Shown one piece after another: positions 1 to 5,538 of a stretch of DNA of 6,940 nt. How positions within the stretch are numbered: the stretch's first letter is position 1; each line of letters starts with the position of its first letter. The notes beneath the pieces were generated by a model that was not told the origin of the DNA, did not search any database, and saw nothing but the letters and a program-made list of their open reading frames with translations. Origin of the DNA: Bacillota bacterium (GTDB taxonomy: Bacteria; Bacillota; UBA4882; UBA8346); assembly GCA_023435225.1 (NCBI GenBank), contig JAEYRX010000057.1, positions 1 through 6,940 of the forward strand. Direction: 5' to 3'. The translations under genes were made by a program, and so were the position numbers.

Positions 1-35
1 TCAAACTTCACTCTTCTAACTTCAAACTTCTGATA
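1..35. repeat. Heptanucleotide tandem repeat, tract 1 (runs off left edge)
   Basis: Five consecutive 7-nt words, TCAAACT, TCACTCT, TCTAACT, TCAAACT and TCTGATA, are in perfect phase from base 1. The first and fourth are identical. The tract probably continues to the left of the window. Such degenerate heptamer tracts resemble the short tandemly repeated repetitive (STRR) sequences known from several bacterial genomes. No coding role is visible. Confidence 0.55.
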
Positions 36-108
36 CCGCTTTCATAACAACTTCATGGCGCCGACGGTGTGTTGATGGACGCGGATTTGCTTCACGGGAA
101 TATTCCTC

Positions 109-150
109 CTGGGATAGGCGTGAGGCATGAGTCGAGAGGCGTGAGTTTGA
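109..150 (-). repeat. Heptanucleotide tandem repeat, tract 2
   Basis: Read on the plus strand, positions 116-150 divide into AGGCGTG, AGGCATG, AGTCGAG, AGGCGTG and AGTTTGA. A weaker word, CTGGGAT, lies just before at 109-115. The last word is the reverse complement of TCAAACT in tract 1, so the two tracts face each other about 80 nt apart. The sequence is richer in GC than its flanks. Short minus-strand frames cross it, but they lack ribosome sites and look like by-products of the repeat. Confidence 0.5.
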
Positions 151-353
151 AAGTAGTGCCGGGAACGCCTGTGTTTTGATTGCCGGAAATTCGGGCGTAG
201 ACCTCACTCTTGCTCTCTCCCCCTGTGAAGTATTTCAAAGTAGCAGATTCAGTGGGAGAGTAACCGATGCCTTCGTAGTCATAATAAAACAGGATAAAGA
301 TTGAAAGCATCAATTTCAAAATCGAAAAGAGAAAAGGGGAAAATTTATCGAGT
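151..353. other. Intergenic, no supported gene
   Basis: The stretch left of the XRE gene changes from mixed GC (to about 250) to strongly AT-rich (after about 300). A 75-codon minus-strand frame at 92-319 starts with TTG, has no recognisable ribosome site and ends within the heptamer tract. I recognise no protein family in it. I see no RNA gene or insertion sequence here. Confidence 0.4.
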
Positions 354-426
354 TATGTGAATTATATTCCCAATTATATAAAAAGTAATAAGAATAATCA
401 AGAGTTTTGGGAATTATTTTCACATA
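354..426. promoter_or_regulatory. Large imperfect dyad upstream of the XRE gene, possible operator
   Basis: The arms at 354-373 and 407-426 are inverted copies matching at 16 of 20 positions. Each half-site reads TATGTGAA-N4-ATTCCCAA on its own strand. The arm centres are 53 nt apart, close to five helical turns, so two bound dimers would sit on the same face of the DNA. The right arm ends 54 nt before the XRE start codon. Autoregulation through such sites is common for this family; binding here is inferred. Confidence 0.4.
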
Positions 427-480
427 TATGGAGATATTTATACTTCTGATGTATTCTATAAATGAATTGGAGTGTGAAAA

Positions 481-816
481 ATGAGCACATTTGGGAAACG
501 CTTAAAAAAATTACGCGAAGAAAAAAATCTCACTCAAAATCAATTAGCGGAACAATTATCAGTTAATCGTGACGCTTTGGCAAAGTGGGAAACTGACCGT
601 GCGTTTCCGGATCTTATCATGATTAAGTCTATCGCGGAATTTTTTGATATAAGCACTGATTATTTATTAGGGAAAGATGATAATAGTTTTGAAGCACAAG
701 TAGTGGAATTATTACGGAATAACAAGGATTTGTTGAATAAAGATGAGGAAGCTTTTCTATTAGCTTTAATTAACAATTATATTGAAACAATTAAAAATAA
801 AAAAAATAATACCTAA
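481..816 (+). CDS. XRE-family helix-turn-helix transcriptional regulator
   Basis: This is a 111-residue DNA-binding protein. Residues 4-64 form a complete HTH_3/XRE domain: a first helix with the charged pattern GKRLKKLREEKNLTQ, then the turn and recognition helix around QLAEQLSVNRDALAKWE, and the typical closing segment ISTDYLLG. The remaining 45 residues are charged, helical and Lys/Asn-rich at the end, probably a dimerisation tail. GGAG at 469-472 lies 8 nt before the ATG, which fixes the start. The gene stands alone on the plus strand, converging on a minus-strand group, and is followed by a hairpin terminator. A dyad at 354-426 may be its own operator. Proteins of this kind are often repressors of prophage, mobile-element or toxin-antitoxin genes. 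No such partner sits beside it, so the target is unknown. Confidence 0.92.
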   Translation: MSTFGKRLKKLREEKNLTQNQLAEQLSVNRDALAKWETDRAFPDLIMIKSIAEFFDISTDYLLGKDDNSFEAQVVELLRNNKDLLNKDEEAFLLALINNYIETIKNKKNNT

Positions 817-847
817 TATTTAACACAAAGAGAACCCGAAAAATATT

Positions 848-875
848 GAGGAGCCATCAAGGCTCCTCTTATTTG
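848..875 (+). terminator. Intrinsic terminator after the XRE gene (possibly bidirectional)
   Basis: A perfect 8-bp stem, GAGGAGCC/GGCTCCTC, encloses the loop ATCAA (stem arms 848-855 and 861-868) and is followed by TTATTTG. Read on the minus strand, the same stem is followed by AATATTTTTC, so it could also stop transcripts arriving from the 920-1108 frame. Confidence 0.8.
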
Positions 876-919
876 AGTAAAATAATCTTAGAACGACCGT
901 TCCAAGTTATTTGTATACA

Positions 920-1108
920 TTATATTATGTAAATATCGCCGTAATATATAGTGTCGTAAGAGAAACTATAAAAATCATCCCCATTCAAGTGGATACAACG
1001 AATGAAATTTAAACTATTAAAAGTGATTCCCTCTTCAATTGTAAGGTTTTCAGGCCCTATGTTCATGAGCCGGTGTAATTCCAATTCGGAAAATTTCATT
1101 TGTATCAT
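920..1108 (-). CDS. Small hypothetical protein, possibly the 3' part of a broken gene
   Basis: The frame encodes 62 residues, or 59 if translation begins at the second ATG (base 1099), which lies 11 nt after an AGGG and may be the better start. The sequence is acidic and aromatic-rich, has no membrane segment or signal peptide, and matches no family I recognise. It lies in exactly the same reading phase as the 24-codon frame immediately upstream (1118-1192), separated only by a TAA and three codons. The two may therefore be one gene interrupted by a nonsense change. It is the last frame of the minus-strand group that starts at 3799, and it converges on the terminator at 848-875. Confidence 0.4.
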   Translation of the reverse strand: MIQMKFSELELHRLMNIGPENLTIEEGITFNSLNFIRCIHLNGDDFYSFSYDTIYYGDIYII

Positions 1109-1117
1109 CGCCCTAAT

Positions 1118-1192
1118 TTATTCTTTCCACGCTTCATCATCAAGAGCAACCGTTGAAATGAAAGAGGTTTCAACTTTTAAATTGATTTTCAA
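1118..1192 (-). CDS. Tiny reading frame, TTG start, directly after the Yip1 gene
   Basis: Twenty-four codons are read from a TTG one base after the Yip1 gene's stop. GGGA, 6 nt upstream within the Yip1 3' end, could serve as ribosome site, and the arrangement suggests translational coupling. The predicted peptide is MKINLKVETSFISTVALDDE followed by AWKE; the evenly mixed amino acids look more like protein than noise. It shares its phase with the 920-1108 frame, so it may be the start of one gene of about 89 codons split by the TAA at 1118-1120. No function is assignable. Confidence 0.3.
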   Translation of the reverse strand: MKINLKVETSFISTVALDDEAWKE

Positions 1193-1193
1193 T

Positions 1194-1811
1194 TTATTTC
1201 CCAAGTTCGTAATGATAGCCTAAATATCCTGCGCCGATTAAAAAGGCAACCGGTACAACCACGACAAAAACCGCTATAATTGTATTTAATAAAGCCTTCC
1301 AGACTGAAAATTTTTGGGCTTCTCCTAAACAGTTTAGAAAGATTACAGAAACCCAAATCCCAATTATATAATCCAACCATGTTAAAACCGTTTCATTGAT
1401 CAGGTTCGACTTCAACATTGTTACCCAAAATAAGACCAACCAAATTAAACCGGACCAAATAAAAGGGACATTCGACCAGGCTAAGGCAAGTTTAATTTCC
1501 TCATAATTTCCTTGCCCTTTAAGCCATTTTCCGGTCCAATCCAATAAAGCAGCGCAGAAATTTAAAAACGCTAATCCTACCAGTACTCCGAGAACTAACA
1601 TAACAACTACTAATACGAGTACTAGAAAAATGAATCCGATTGATGGAAAATCGAAAGGGCCATGGCATTTTTTAAAACTTTCAACAATTATTGAAAGAAG
1701 GATGAGTATCACAATGGCGCGTTGATTCGTTCCCAAAGTAATAAGTTCCCGAATGGTCTTTCTCGGGTGAATCAAAATGGTTAGCCAAGGTTTTAGGGTT
1801 TGATGGTCCAT
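1194..1811 (-). CDS. Yip1-family integral membrane protein
   Basis: The 205-residue product is an integral membrane protein with about five hydrophobic segments, roughly at residues 31-46, 57-75, 75-91, 114-134 and 143-162, plus a final one at 175-199. The opening PWLTILIHPRKTIRELI and the central block DWTGKWLKGQGNYEEIKLAL followed by AWSNVP are characteristic of bacterial Yip1-domain proteins (PF04893). Bacterial members of this family have no well-established function; the name comes from eukaryotic proteins of vesicle traffic. AAGGAG (1818-1823 on the plus strand) lies 6 nt before the ATG, so the start is secure. It follows the DUF3800 gene on the same strand after 111 nt and may be a separate unit. 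Two tiny frames follow it almost without a gap. Confidence 0.85.
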   Translation of the reverse strand: MDHQTLKPWLTILIHPRKTIRELITLGTNQRAIVILILLSIIVESFKKCHGPFDFPSIGFIFLVLVLVVVMLVLGVLVGLAFLNFCAALLDWTGKWLKGQGNYEEIKLALAWSNVPFIWSGLIWLVLFWVTMLKSNLINETVLTWLDYIIGIWVSVIFLNCLGEAQKFSVWKALLNTIIAVFVVVVPVAFLIGAGYLGYHYELGK

Positions 1812-1922
1812 GGGTATCTCCTTTACATTGCTATGTTAGCCTTATCTTTTATCAGGATAAGATGTTTTTTAATATTCAATGTTAAAGCTCACTTGAAACT
1901 ATTGAAGAATAATGCAATTTAA

Positions 1923-2776
1923 TTAAAATACTGTTCGTTTAAAATTTCTATTCGGAAATTTTATTACTTCTTTTAGAAAATCATTGTAATAATTTGAGTT
2001 CCTTCCGGTTTCATTTTGGATTTCTTTTTTTATTGAACGATCATGAATTTTTGAATACATATCTCTAAATAATGTTTTTACTGGTGCGGAATATGCATTT
2101 TTGTAACCTAAATCTATCTCCATATATTTTTTTACAATAAAACAAATTAAATCGGATAATTGAACCATTGGATTTTTCCTTGAATCTACGGAATAAGTAA
2201 ACTCTACAAGCCATTTAACTCTTTGTGCAGTAGGACATATATATCTTCTATGATTTGTAATCATTGCAATTTGGCTTTCATATTGATCTTTTATATCAAT
2301 AATAATAAGTCCTCTTGCACTTTTACCTAATTTCACTTTAGTGAACCATTCAAGATTAGATATTAAATAATCATAGGCAACGAGATAAGGTATTTTACAG
2401 TTAAGATAGTTTTTTGTACAAATGTGTGACGCATCGGCATTTAATAAATCGTTTTTATCAATTACTACATAAAAGGTATTATGACTTCTTTCGGCCAAAA
2501 GATCTAATAATGAATTGGCAAAAGCATTTCTTTTTTCTCGGCTATGTCCCCTAAAAAATTCACCTCCATCTGGAGAAAACAAATCACTTGAATGAAGTTC
2601 GAAATTTTCCGGTACATGATTTTCAAAGTAATCATGAACTATCCTATCAAAAGCTTTTTTTGTTTTATTCCATCCCTCATCTCGAATTTTTACACCACCC
2701 GCAACAAAAACAGGTTGTTCAGGGTTTACTATGTCATCTCCAGTGCACCCAGCTTCATCAATGTAAAAAAATGCAT
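1923..2776 (-). CDS. DUF3800 family protein, frameshifted at a T7 run next to the start
   Basis: From the Phe codons in the T run onward the frame is open to the stop at 1923 and shows DUF3800 (PF12686) features: an N-terminal FYIDEAGCTGDD with adjacent acidic residues, a central GLIIIDIKDQYE strand with further acidic residues, and the late QLSDLICFIVKKY motif. The family has an RNase H-like arrangement of acidic residues and no settled function; it is frequent near mobile and defence genes. AAGGAGG (2785-2791) lies 8 nt before ATG at 2776, an ideal start. However, ATG-CAT is followed by seven T, placing the domain in the -1 frame. With eight T, or a -1 slip, the product is 284 residues starting MHFFYIDEAG, the normal family start. 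As written, the ATG frame stops after 15 codons. The intact part alone, from a TTG at 2582, is 219 residues. The gene follows the HEPN gene by 99 nt. Confidence 0.8.
2765..2771 (-). other. T7 homopolymer / U-UUU-UUU slippery heptamer at DUF3800 codons 2-4
   Basis: On the minus strand the sequence is ATG CAT TTT TTT ACA, containing the heptamer T TTT TTT in the canonical X XXY YYZ phase. A -1 slip leads directly into TAC ATT GAT GAA, the conserved YIDE start of DUF3800. The tract is also the commonest kind of site for phase variation by slipped replication, for RNA polymerase slippage, and for sequencing error. Confidence 0.6.
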
Positions 2777-2875
2777 TATTGATTCCTCCTTAATAACCTA
2801 TTTTAATATCTATGGAGTGAATGACCCATTTCGGCATCTTTTATAACTAAATCCACTAATATAATATCTTTGTTG

Positions 2876-3799
2876 TTATGCACCGTTGTCTACTTCTACT
2901 GTTTCTCCACAAGTTAAACACATTTTTTTATTTGATTCTATTACATTGCCTTTACAATAAGGACAATTAAGTCTTATGACTTCATATTCATCTTCACATA
3001 TAAAACAATATACACTTGTTGAGTCAGGTTTATTTGGTTCTAATAAAGCAGTATCAGTATTTAAAGAGTCGCACTCATCAACTCTACTACAAGTGGGACA
3101 AATATATCTTCTCTGCTTTTTATTGAAGTTAAAATATTTCTTAGTTTCACTAGGACTGAGTAAATCGAGCAAAATATGAGTTTCAGTTAATAATGTTAAT
3201 TCAACATGATCACAACTGAAAGCAGCAGAAACTGGAGATTCCTCTAAATATTTACGCCTTAGATTTATCCATCCAAATGGTTCAATTAACTCATTAATGA
3301 CTTCTAAAGATACAATTATGATCTCTTTTGCATCAATTTTAATAGATTTACTTATAGTATGCATAATAGCATTTCTTCGTTGCCTTAAATCATTGAATTT
3401 AGTTATAAAGCCTTCTGATAATTTTTGAGGATGAATAATATTATTAACTTTAATTAAATCTTGCGCATCTAGAGTTCTAAACTCTGAAAACGATACATCA
3501 TTTTTCTCCCATTTATTTGACCACTCTTTAGGTTCACTCGCAATTAACAAATATGGACTTATTGATACAATTCGTCCTTTTAAAATAAATTCTATTCCTT
3601 GTTGGATAAGCGCTAATGAATTATTTAACTTAATTTTGGCAGCAATCCAATATGTTTCAATATCATCATGTTCACCCCAATCTTCAATCTCTGAACTCGA
3701 TAAATCTGAATACAATTCAAAAATTTGGTCTAAAGCTAAATTGATAAATCCTAAGCCAGAATTTTTAAAATCCTCATCATTTGGGATCTCTAATATCAA
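2876..3799 (-). CDS. HEPN-domain protein with C-terminal zinc ribbons, putative RNase
   Basis: The 307-residue protein has two parts. Residues about 45-175 are mostly helical and contain LRQRRNAIMH, in which R142-N143-x3-H147 matches the catalytic R-N-x3-H motif of HEPN ribonucleases. The preceding ALIQQGIEFILKGRIVSISP helix resembles the first HEPN helix region. Residues 230-300 hold four CxxC pairs, C234/C237, C265/C268, C279/C282 and C294/C297, plus C243, enough for two zinc ribbons that could bind nucleic acid. The start is TTG at 3799, chosen because GGAGGG lies 7 nt upstream; the next Met is far inside the HEPN domain. The gene begins 15 nt after the stop of a decayed K+ channel gene and is followed 99 nt later by DUF3800. 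A role as RNA-cleaving toxin or defence effector is inferred from motif and context only. Confidence 0.78.
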   Translation of the reverse strand: MILEIPNDEDFKNSGLGFINLALDQIFELYSDLSSSEIEDWGEHDDIETYWIAAKIKLNNSLALIQQGIEFILKGRIVSISPYLLIASEPKEWSNKWEKNDVSFSEFRTLDAQDLIKVNNIIHPQKLSEGFITKFNDLRQRRNAIMHTISKSIKIDAKEIIIVSLEVINELIEPFGWINLRRKYLEESPVSAAFSCDHVELTLLTETHILLDLLSPSETKKYFNFNKKQRRYICPTCSRVDECDSLNTDTALLEPNKPDSTSVYCFICEDEYEVIRLNCPYCKGNVIESNKKMCLTCGETVEVDNGA

Positions 3800-3814
3800 A
3801 ATAAAACCCTCCTT

Positions 3815-4081
3815 TTATAAATCTTCCTTCACCGAACTAATTTCATTCATAAACCCGGATCTTATAATCCCCGTCGGCAGCGCCACCAACCCTATCCCCA
3901 GCATAGCAATGACCCTGCTCAATAAACGTCCCCAGCCGGCAACAGGATATACATCGCCATACCCAACCGTAGTTAACGTCGTTATAGCCCACCAAAATTA
4001 AGTGATAATATTCGGGAACGCCTTGGGTTGCGCATCATGCTCAATATAAAACATTAATATCGATGCAATAAGTAAAAACCA
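3815..4081 (-). pseudogene. Truncated two-TM K+ channel gene remnant (Ion_trans_2 type)
   Basis: Translation reads VWFLLIASILMFYIEHDAQP, then a pore helix FWWAITTL and the potassium selectivity filter TTVGYGD (3953-3973), followed by an inner helix with GIGLVALPTGI and a short tail ending at 3815. These are the outer end of S5, the pore loop and S6 of bacterial voltage-gated-like or two-TM K+ channels. Two lesions are visible: an in-frame TAA at 3998-4000 just before the pore helix, and loss of everything upstream of the W codon at 4081, where a repeat element begins. The 60 codons after the internal stop cannot form a channel. The HEPN gene's ribosome site starts two bases after its stop codon. 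Confidence 0.85.
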
Positions 4082-4230
4082 GACCCTCTGTCCCTGAAAG
4101 GGACGACCACCATCCTCCGTTACTAATAGACCTAGGAGGATTCTGCCAGTTTGAAAAATATAGTCCCGCGTAAAATAAGATTTTAGACTTCCATGACCGG
4201 TGGTTGCCCCTAATGCAGGGGCAAGGGGTC
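4082..4230. mobile_element. MITE-like element with imperfect ~30-bp terminal inverted repeats
   Basis: The left end (4082-4111) and the reverse complement of the right end (about 4199-4230) both begin GACCC and end ACCACC, and align over about 30 nt with few differences. Each end is itself a hairpin: GTCCCT-gaa-AGGGAC on the left and TTGCCCC-taatgca-GGGGCAA on the right, with T-A in one replaced by C-G in the other. The inner 90 nt are non-coding and include the dyad ATCCTCC/GGAGGAT (4112-4118, 4135-4141). The left edge coincides with the point where the K+ channel gene is cut. I see no clear target-site duplication, so an insertion followed by deletion is the simplest reading. Confidence 0.5.
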
Positions 4231-4274
4231 GCAGTTAGACAATGAAACTCTTACACTCCAATGCATTTATGACT

Positions 4275-4300
4275 ATTATAAAACGGCCTCTTTCAGCCGT
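4275..4300 (-). terminator. Minus-strand terminator-like hairpin with no gene ahead of it
   Basis: On the minus strand the stem ACGGC-(TGAAAGAG)-GCCGT is followed at once by TTTTATAA. It has terminator form, but no minus-strand gene precedes it within the window. It may be a relic of the locus from which the K+ channel came, or part of a GC-rich repeat, since GTCTCCCCGTTGTCCCC follows on the plus strand. Confidence 0.35.
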
Positions 4301-4598
4301 CTCCCCGTTGTCCCCGCTTATTTAATATAAAAGTCTAAATTATATACCTCTTATCCATCCGTCAATTCCCGTTAAAATCCGACACAAAAAAACTAAAGAC
4401 GATCCCCCGACCGTCTCCCTTTTTCTCTATCAATTTCACGTACTCTTCCACTTCTCAAGCCCATTTCACTCCAATTCCAACTTAACATATCAATCTCCCA
4501 CTATATTTATCGACCAATCATGCTAAATATTTACACTTTTTCTACTAATAGCCGCTAGTCACTGAAACTTACTTTCCTCCCATACCAGTAAACATAAA
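4301..4598. other. AT-rich intergenic region, no gene seen
   Basis: No frame of useful length and no RNA gene can be supported. Between 4397 and 4425 there is a weak 5-bp hairpin (AGACG/CGTCT) with a T-rich tail separated from the stem. The rest is low-complexity AT-rich sequence leading into the control region of the 4810 gene. Confidence 0.4.
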
Positions 4599-4626
4599 TT
4601 CGACATTTTTCGACACGTTTGTCGAA
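4599..4626 (+). promoter_or_regulatory. Cluster of three Spo0A boxes ahead of the 4810 gene
   Basis: The Spo0A consensus TGTCGAA occurs three times in 28 nt: as its complement TTCGACA at 4599-4605 and 4609-4615, and directly at 4620-4626. All three are exact 7-of-7 matches with A/T-rich flanks like the extended box. The second and third also form a dyad, TTCGAC-N6-GTCGAA. A TATAAT at 4667-4672 is a possible -10, which would place the boxes around -80 to -53; its -35 is poor, as expected of an activated promoter. A fourth TTCGACA lies inside the gene at 4834-4840. Binding is inferred from the motif. Confidence 0.55.
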
Positions 4627-4809
4627 TTTTATCACAAATCCCCGATATTAATTCAAACCAAACAATTATAATAATATTTCGCTTAACTGCACAAATAAAA
4701 AATATTTAAAAATATTAAATTTTTTTACATAAAAAGCAGGAAATTATTTTTCATTTTCCGAATACTACCAAAACCAACCGGTAAAAACCGGAAGAAAAGG
4801 AGAATACAA

Positions 4810-5289
4810 ATGAGTCAAAAAAATCTGGTTTCTTTCGACATTTCCGAGGCCGACCTGGCTGAAATCAAGTCCTGCGTCACCACCCTCCAAACCAAACTGC
4901 TGCCGCTGCTTAAAACCCTATCCCCGGAAGAGCGGCAGGAGATGCCCAAAATGGGCGATAAGACCGTCAGCTTCGTCCAGAAAACTTTAGAATACTGCAA
5001 CCAAAACCCTGACCTGGTCCCCCCGTTTATCAGCACCGATGAGCTGGCCGTCGACGTCGCCGCCGTTGAGACAATAAGAAGTATCTATCAGCCGCTGCTA
5101 CAAATAACCGAGTCCCTCTCCGACACCATGACCCTATCCGGCAGCGAAGCCTACTCCACCGCCCTGATGTTCTACAGCGCCGTCAAAAACGCCATGCGTT
5201 CCAATATCCAAAAAGCCGGAACCATCTACAACGACCTCGCCAACCGCTTCCCCGGACGGAGTAGGAGGATGAGCCAGGAAGCTGGGTGA
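4810..5289 (+). CDS. Conserved small helical protein of unknown function
   Basis: The 159-residue product has no signal peptide or membrane segment and is predicted to be soluble and almost entirely helical. Features include an amphipathic opening (SFDISEADLAEIKSCVTTLQ), a MGDKTVSFVQKTLEYCNQNP segment at 48-67, a PPF motif at 71-73, a GSEAYSTALMFYSAVKNAMR helix at 111-130, and the ending DLANRFPGRSRR. I believe uncharacterised proteins with the same GSEAY...FY and RFPGR pattern occur in several bacterial phyla, but I can give no function. AAGGAG (4797-4802), 7 nt before the ATG, makes the start secure. Its codons end in C or G far more often than those of the other genes here, so it is either well expressed or of different origin. 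It stands alone and may be controlled by Spo0A through the upstream boxes. Confidence 0.85.
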   Translation: MSQKNLVSFDISEADLAEIKSCVTTLQTKLLPLLKTLSPEERQEMPKMGDKTVSFVQKTLEYCNQNPDLVPPFISTDELAVDVAAVETIRSIYQPLLQITESLSDTMTLSGSEAYSTALMFYSAVKNAMRSNIQKAGTIYNDLANRFPGRSRRMSQEAG

Positions 5290-5343
5290 AAATGGTTGAT
5301 GGGTTTTTCACCAACGGCAAACATGCATATATTGGCTCATTAA

Positions 5344-5423
5344 AAGGGCCAACCTCCCCTAGCCCTTGCGGCTAATCTCCATCCTGGAGGCCGCACCTCG
5401 AACCCTCCCGGTTCTGGCCTCCA
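5344..5423 (-). ncRNA. Candidate structured-RNA element, copy 1 (core 5353-5423)
   Basis: Read on the minus strand, TGGAGGCC (5423-5416) is followed by the hairpin GAACC-gggag-GGTTC. Next comes a 6-bp stem TGCGGC/GCCGCA (5395-5390, 5372-5367) that encloses CTCCA-gga-TGGAG and a 3'-side bulge ATTA. A last hairpin, AAGGGC/GCCCTT, contains GGGGAGG and runs into TTTTAATG, terminator-like. The same order of blocks and stems occurs on the plus strand at 6497-6567 with different but complementary stem bases. I recognise no known RNA class. No promoter could be assigned with confidence. Confidence 0.45.
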
Positions 5424-5450
5424 TCAAGGAGGGGAACTTTGTATAATTCA

Positions 5451-5491
5451 GGCGGGGATACCCCGCCGCCCCGGCAGCATTGGCATGCTGC
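5451..5491. other. Two adjacent perfect hairpins
   Basis: GGCGGGG-ata-CCCCGCC (5451-5467) and GCAGCAT-tggc-ATGCTGC (5474-5491) are both perfect 7-bp stems with short loops. They lie between copy 1 of the structured element and the repeat array. On the minus strand they would be transcribed just ahead of copy 1 and could be part of the same RNA. Neither has a T-run, so they are not typical terminators. Confidence 0.5.
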
Positions 5492-5538
5492 ACTTGCCTA
5501 AACCAACCATACTTTATCGATTAGTTCACCCCGTTCGA

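Noticed and set aside
92..319. 75-codon minus-strand frame as a gene
   Set aside because: TTG start without a ribosome site, end inside a heptamer tract, and no recognisable family.
2588..2846. Plus-strand frames opposite the DUF3800 N-terminus
   Set aside because: They are antisense to the conserved YIDEAG region and have no ribosome site.
3636..4001. 121-codon plus-strand frame
   Set aside because: It lies antisense to the HEPN gene start and to the K+ channel remnant, both of which show clear family motifs.
4397..4425. Plus-strand terminator AGACG/CGTCT with CTTTTTC
   Set aside because: The stem is only 5 bp with a 10-nt loop, the T-run is separated from the stem, and no plus-strand gene lies upstream.
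5290..5318. Terminator directly after the 4810 gene (GTTGATG/CACCAAC)
   Set aside because: The T-run lies in the loop rather than after the stem and the stem has an A-C mismatch. I see no clear terminator for this gene.
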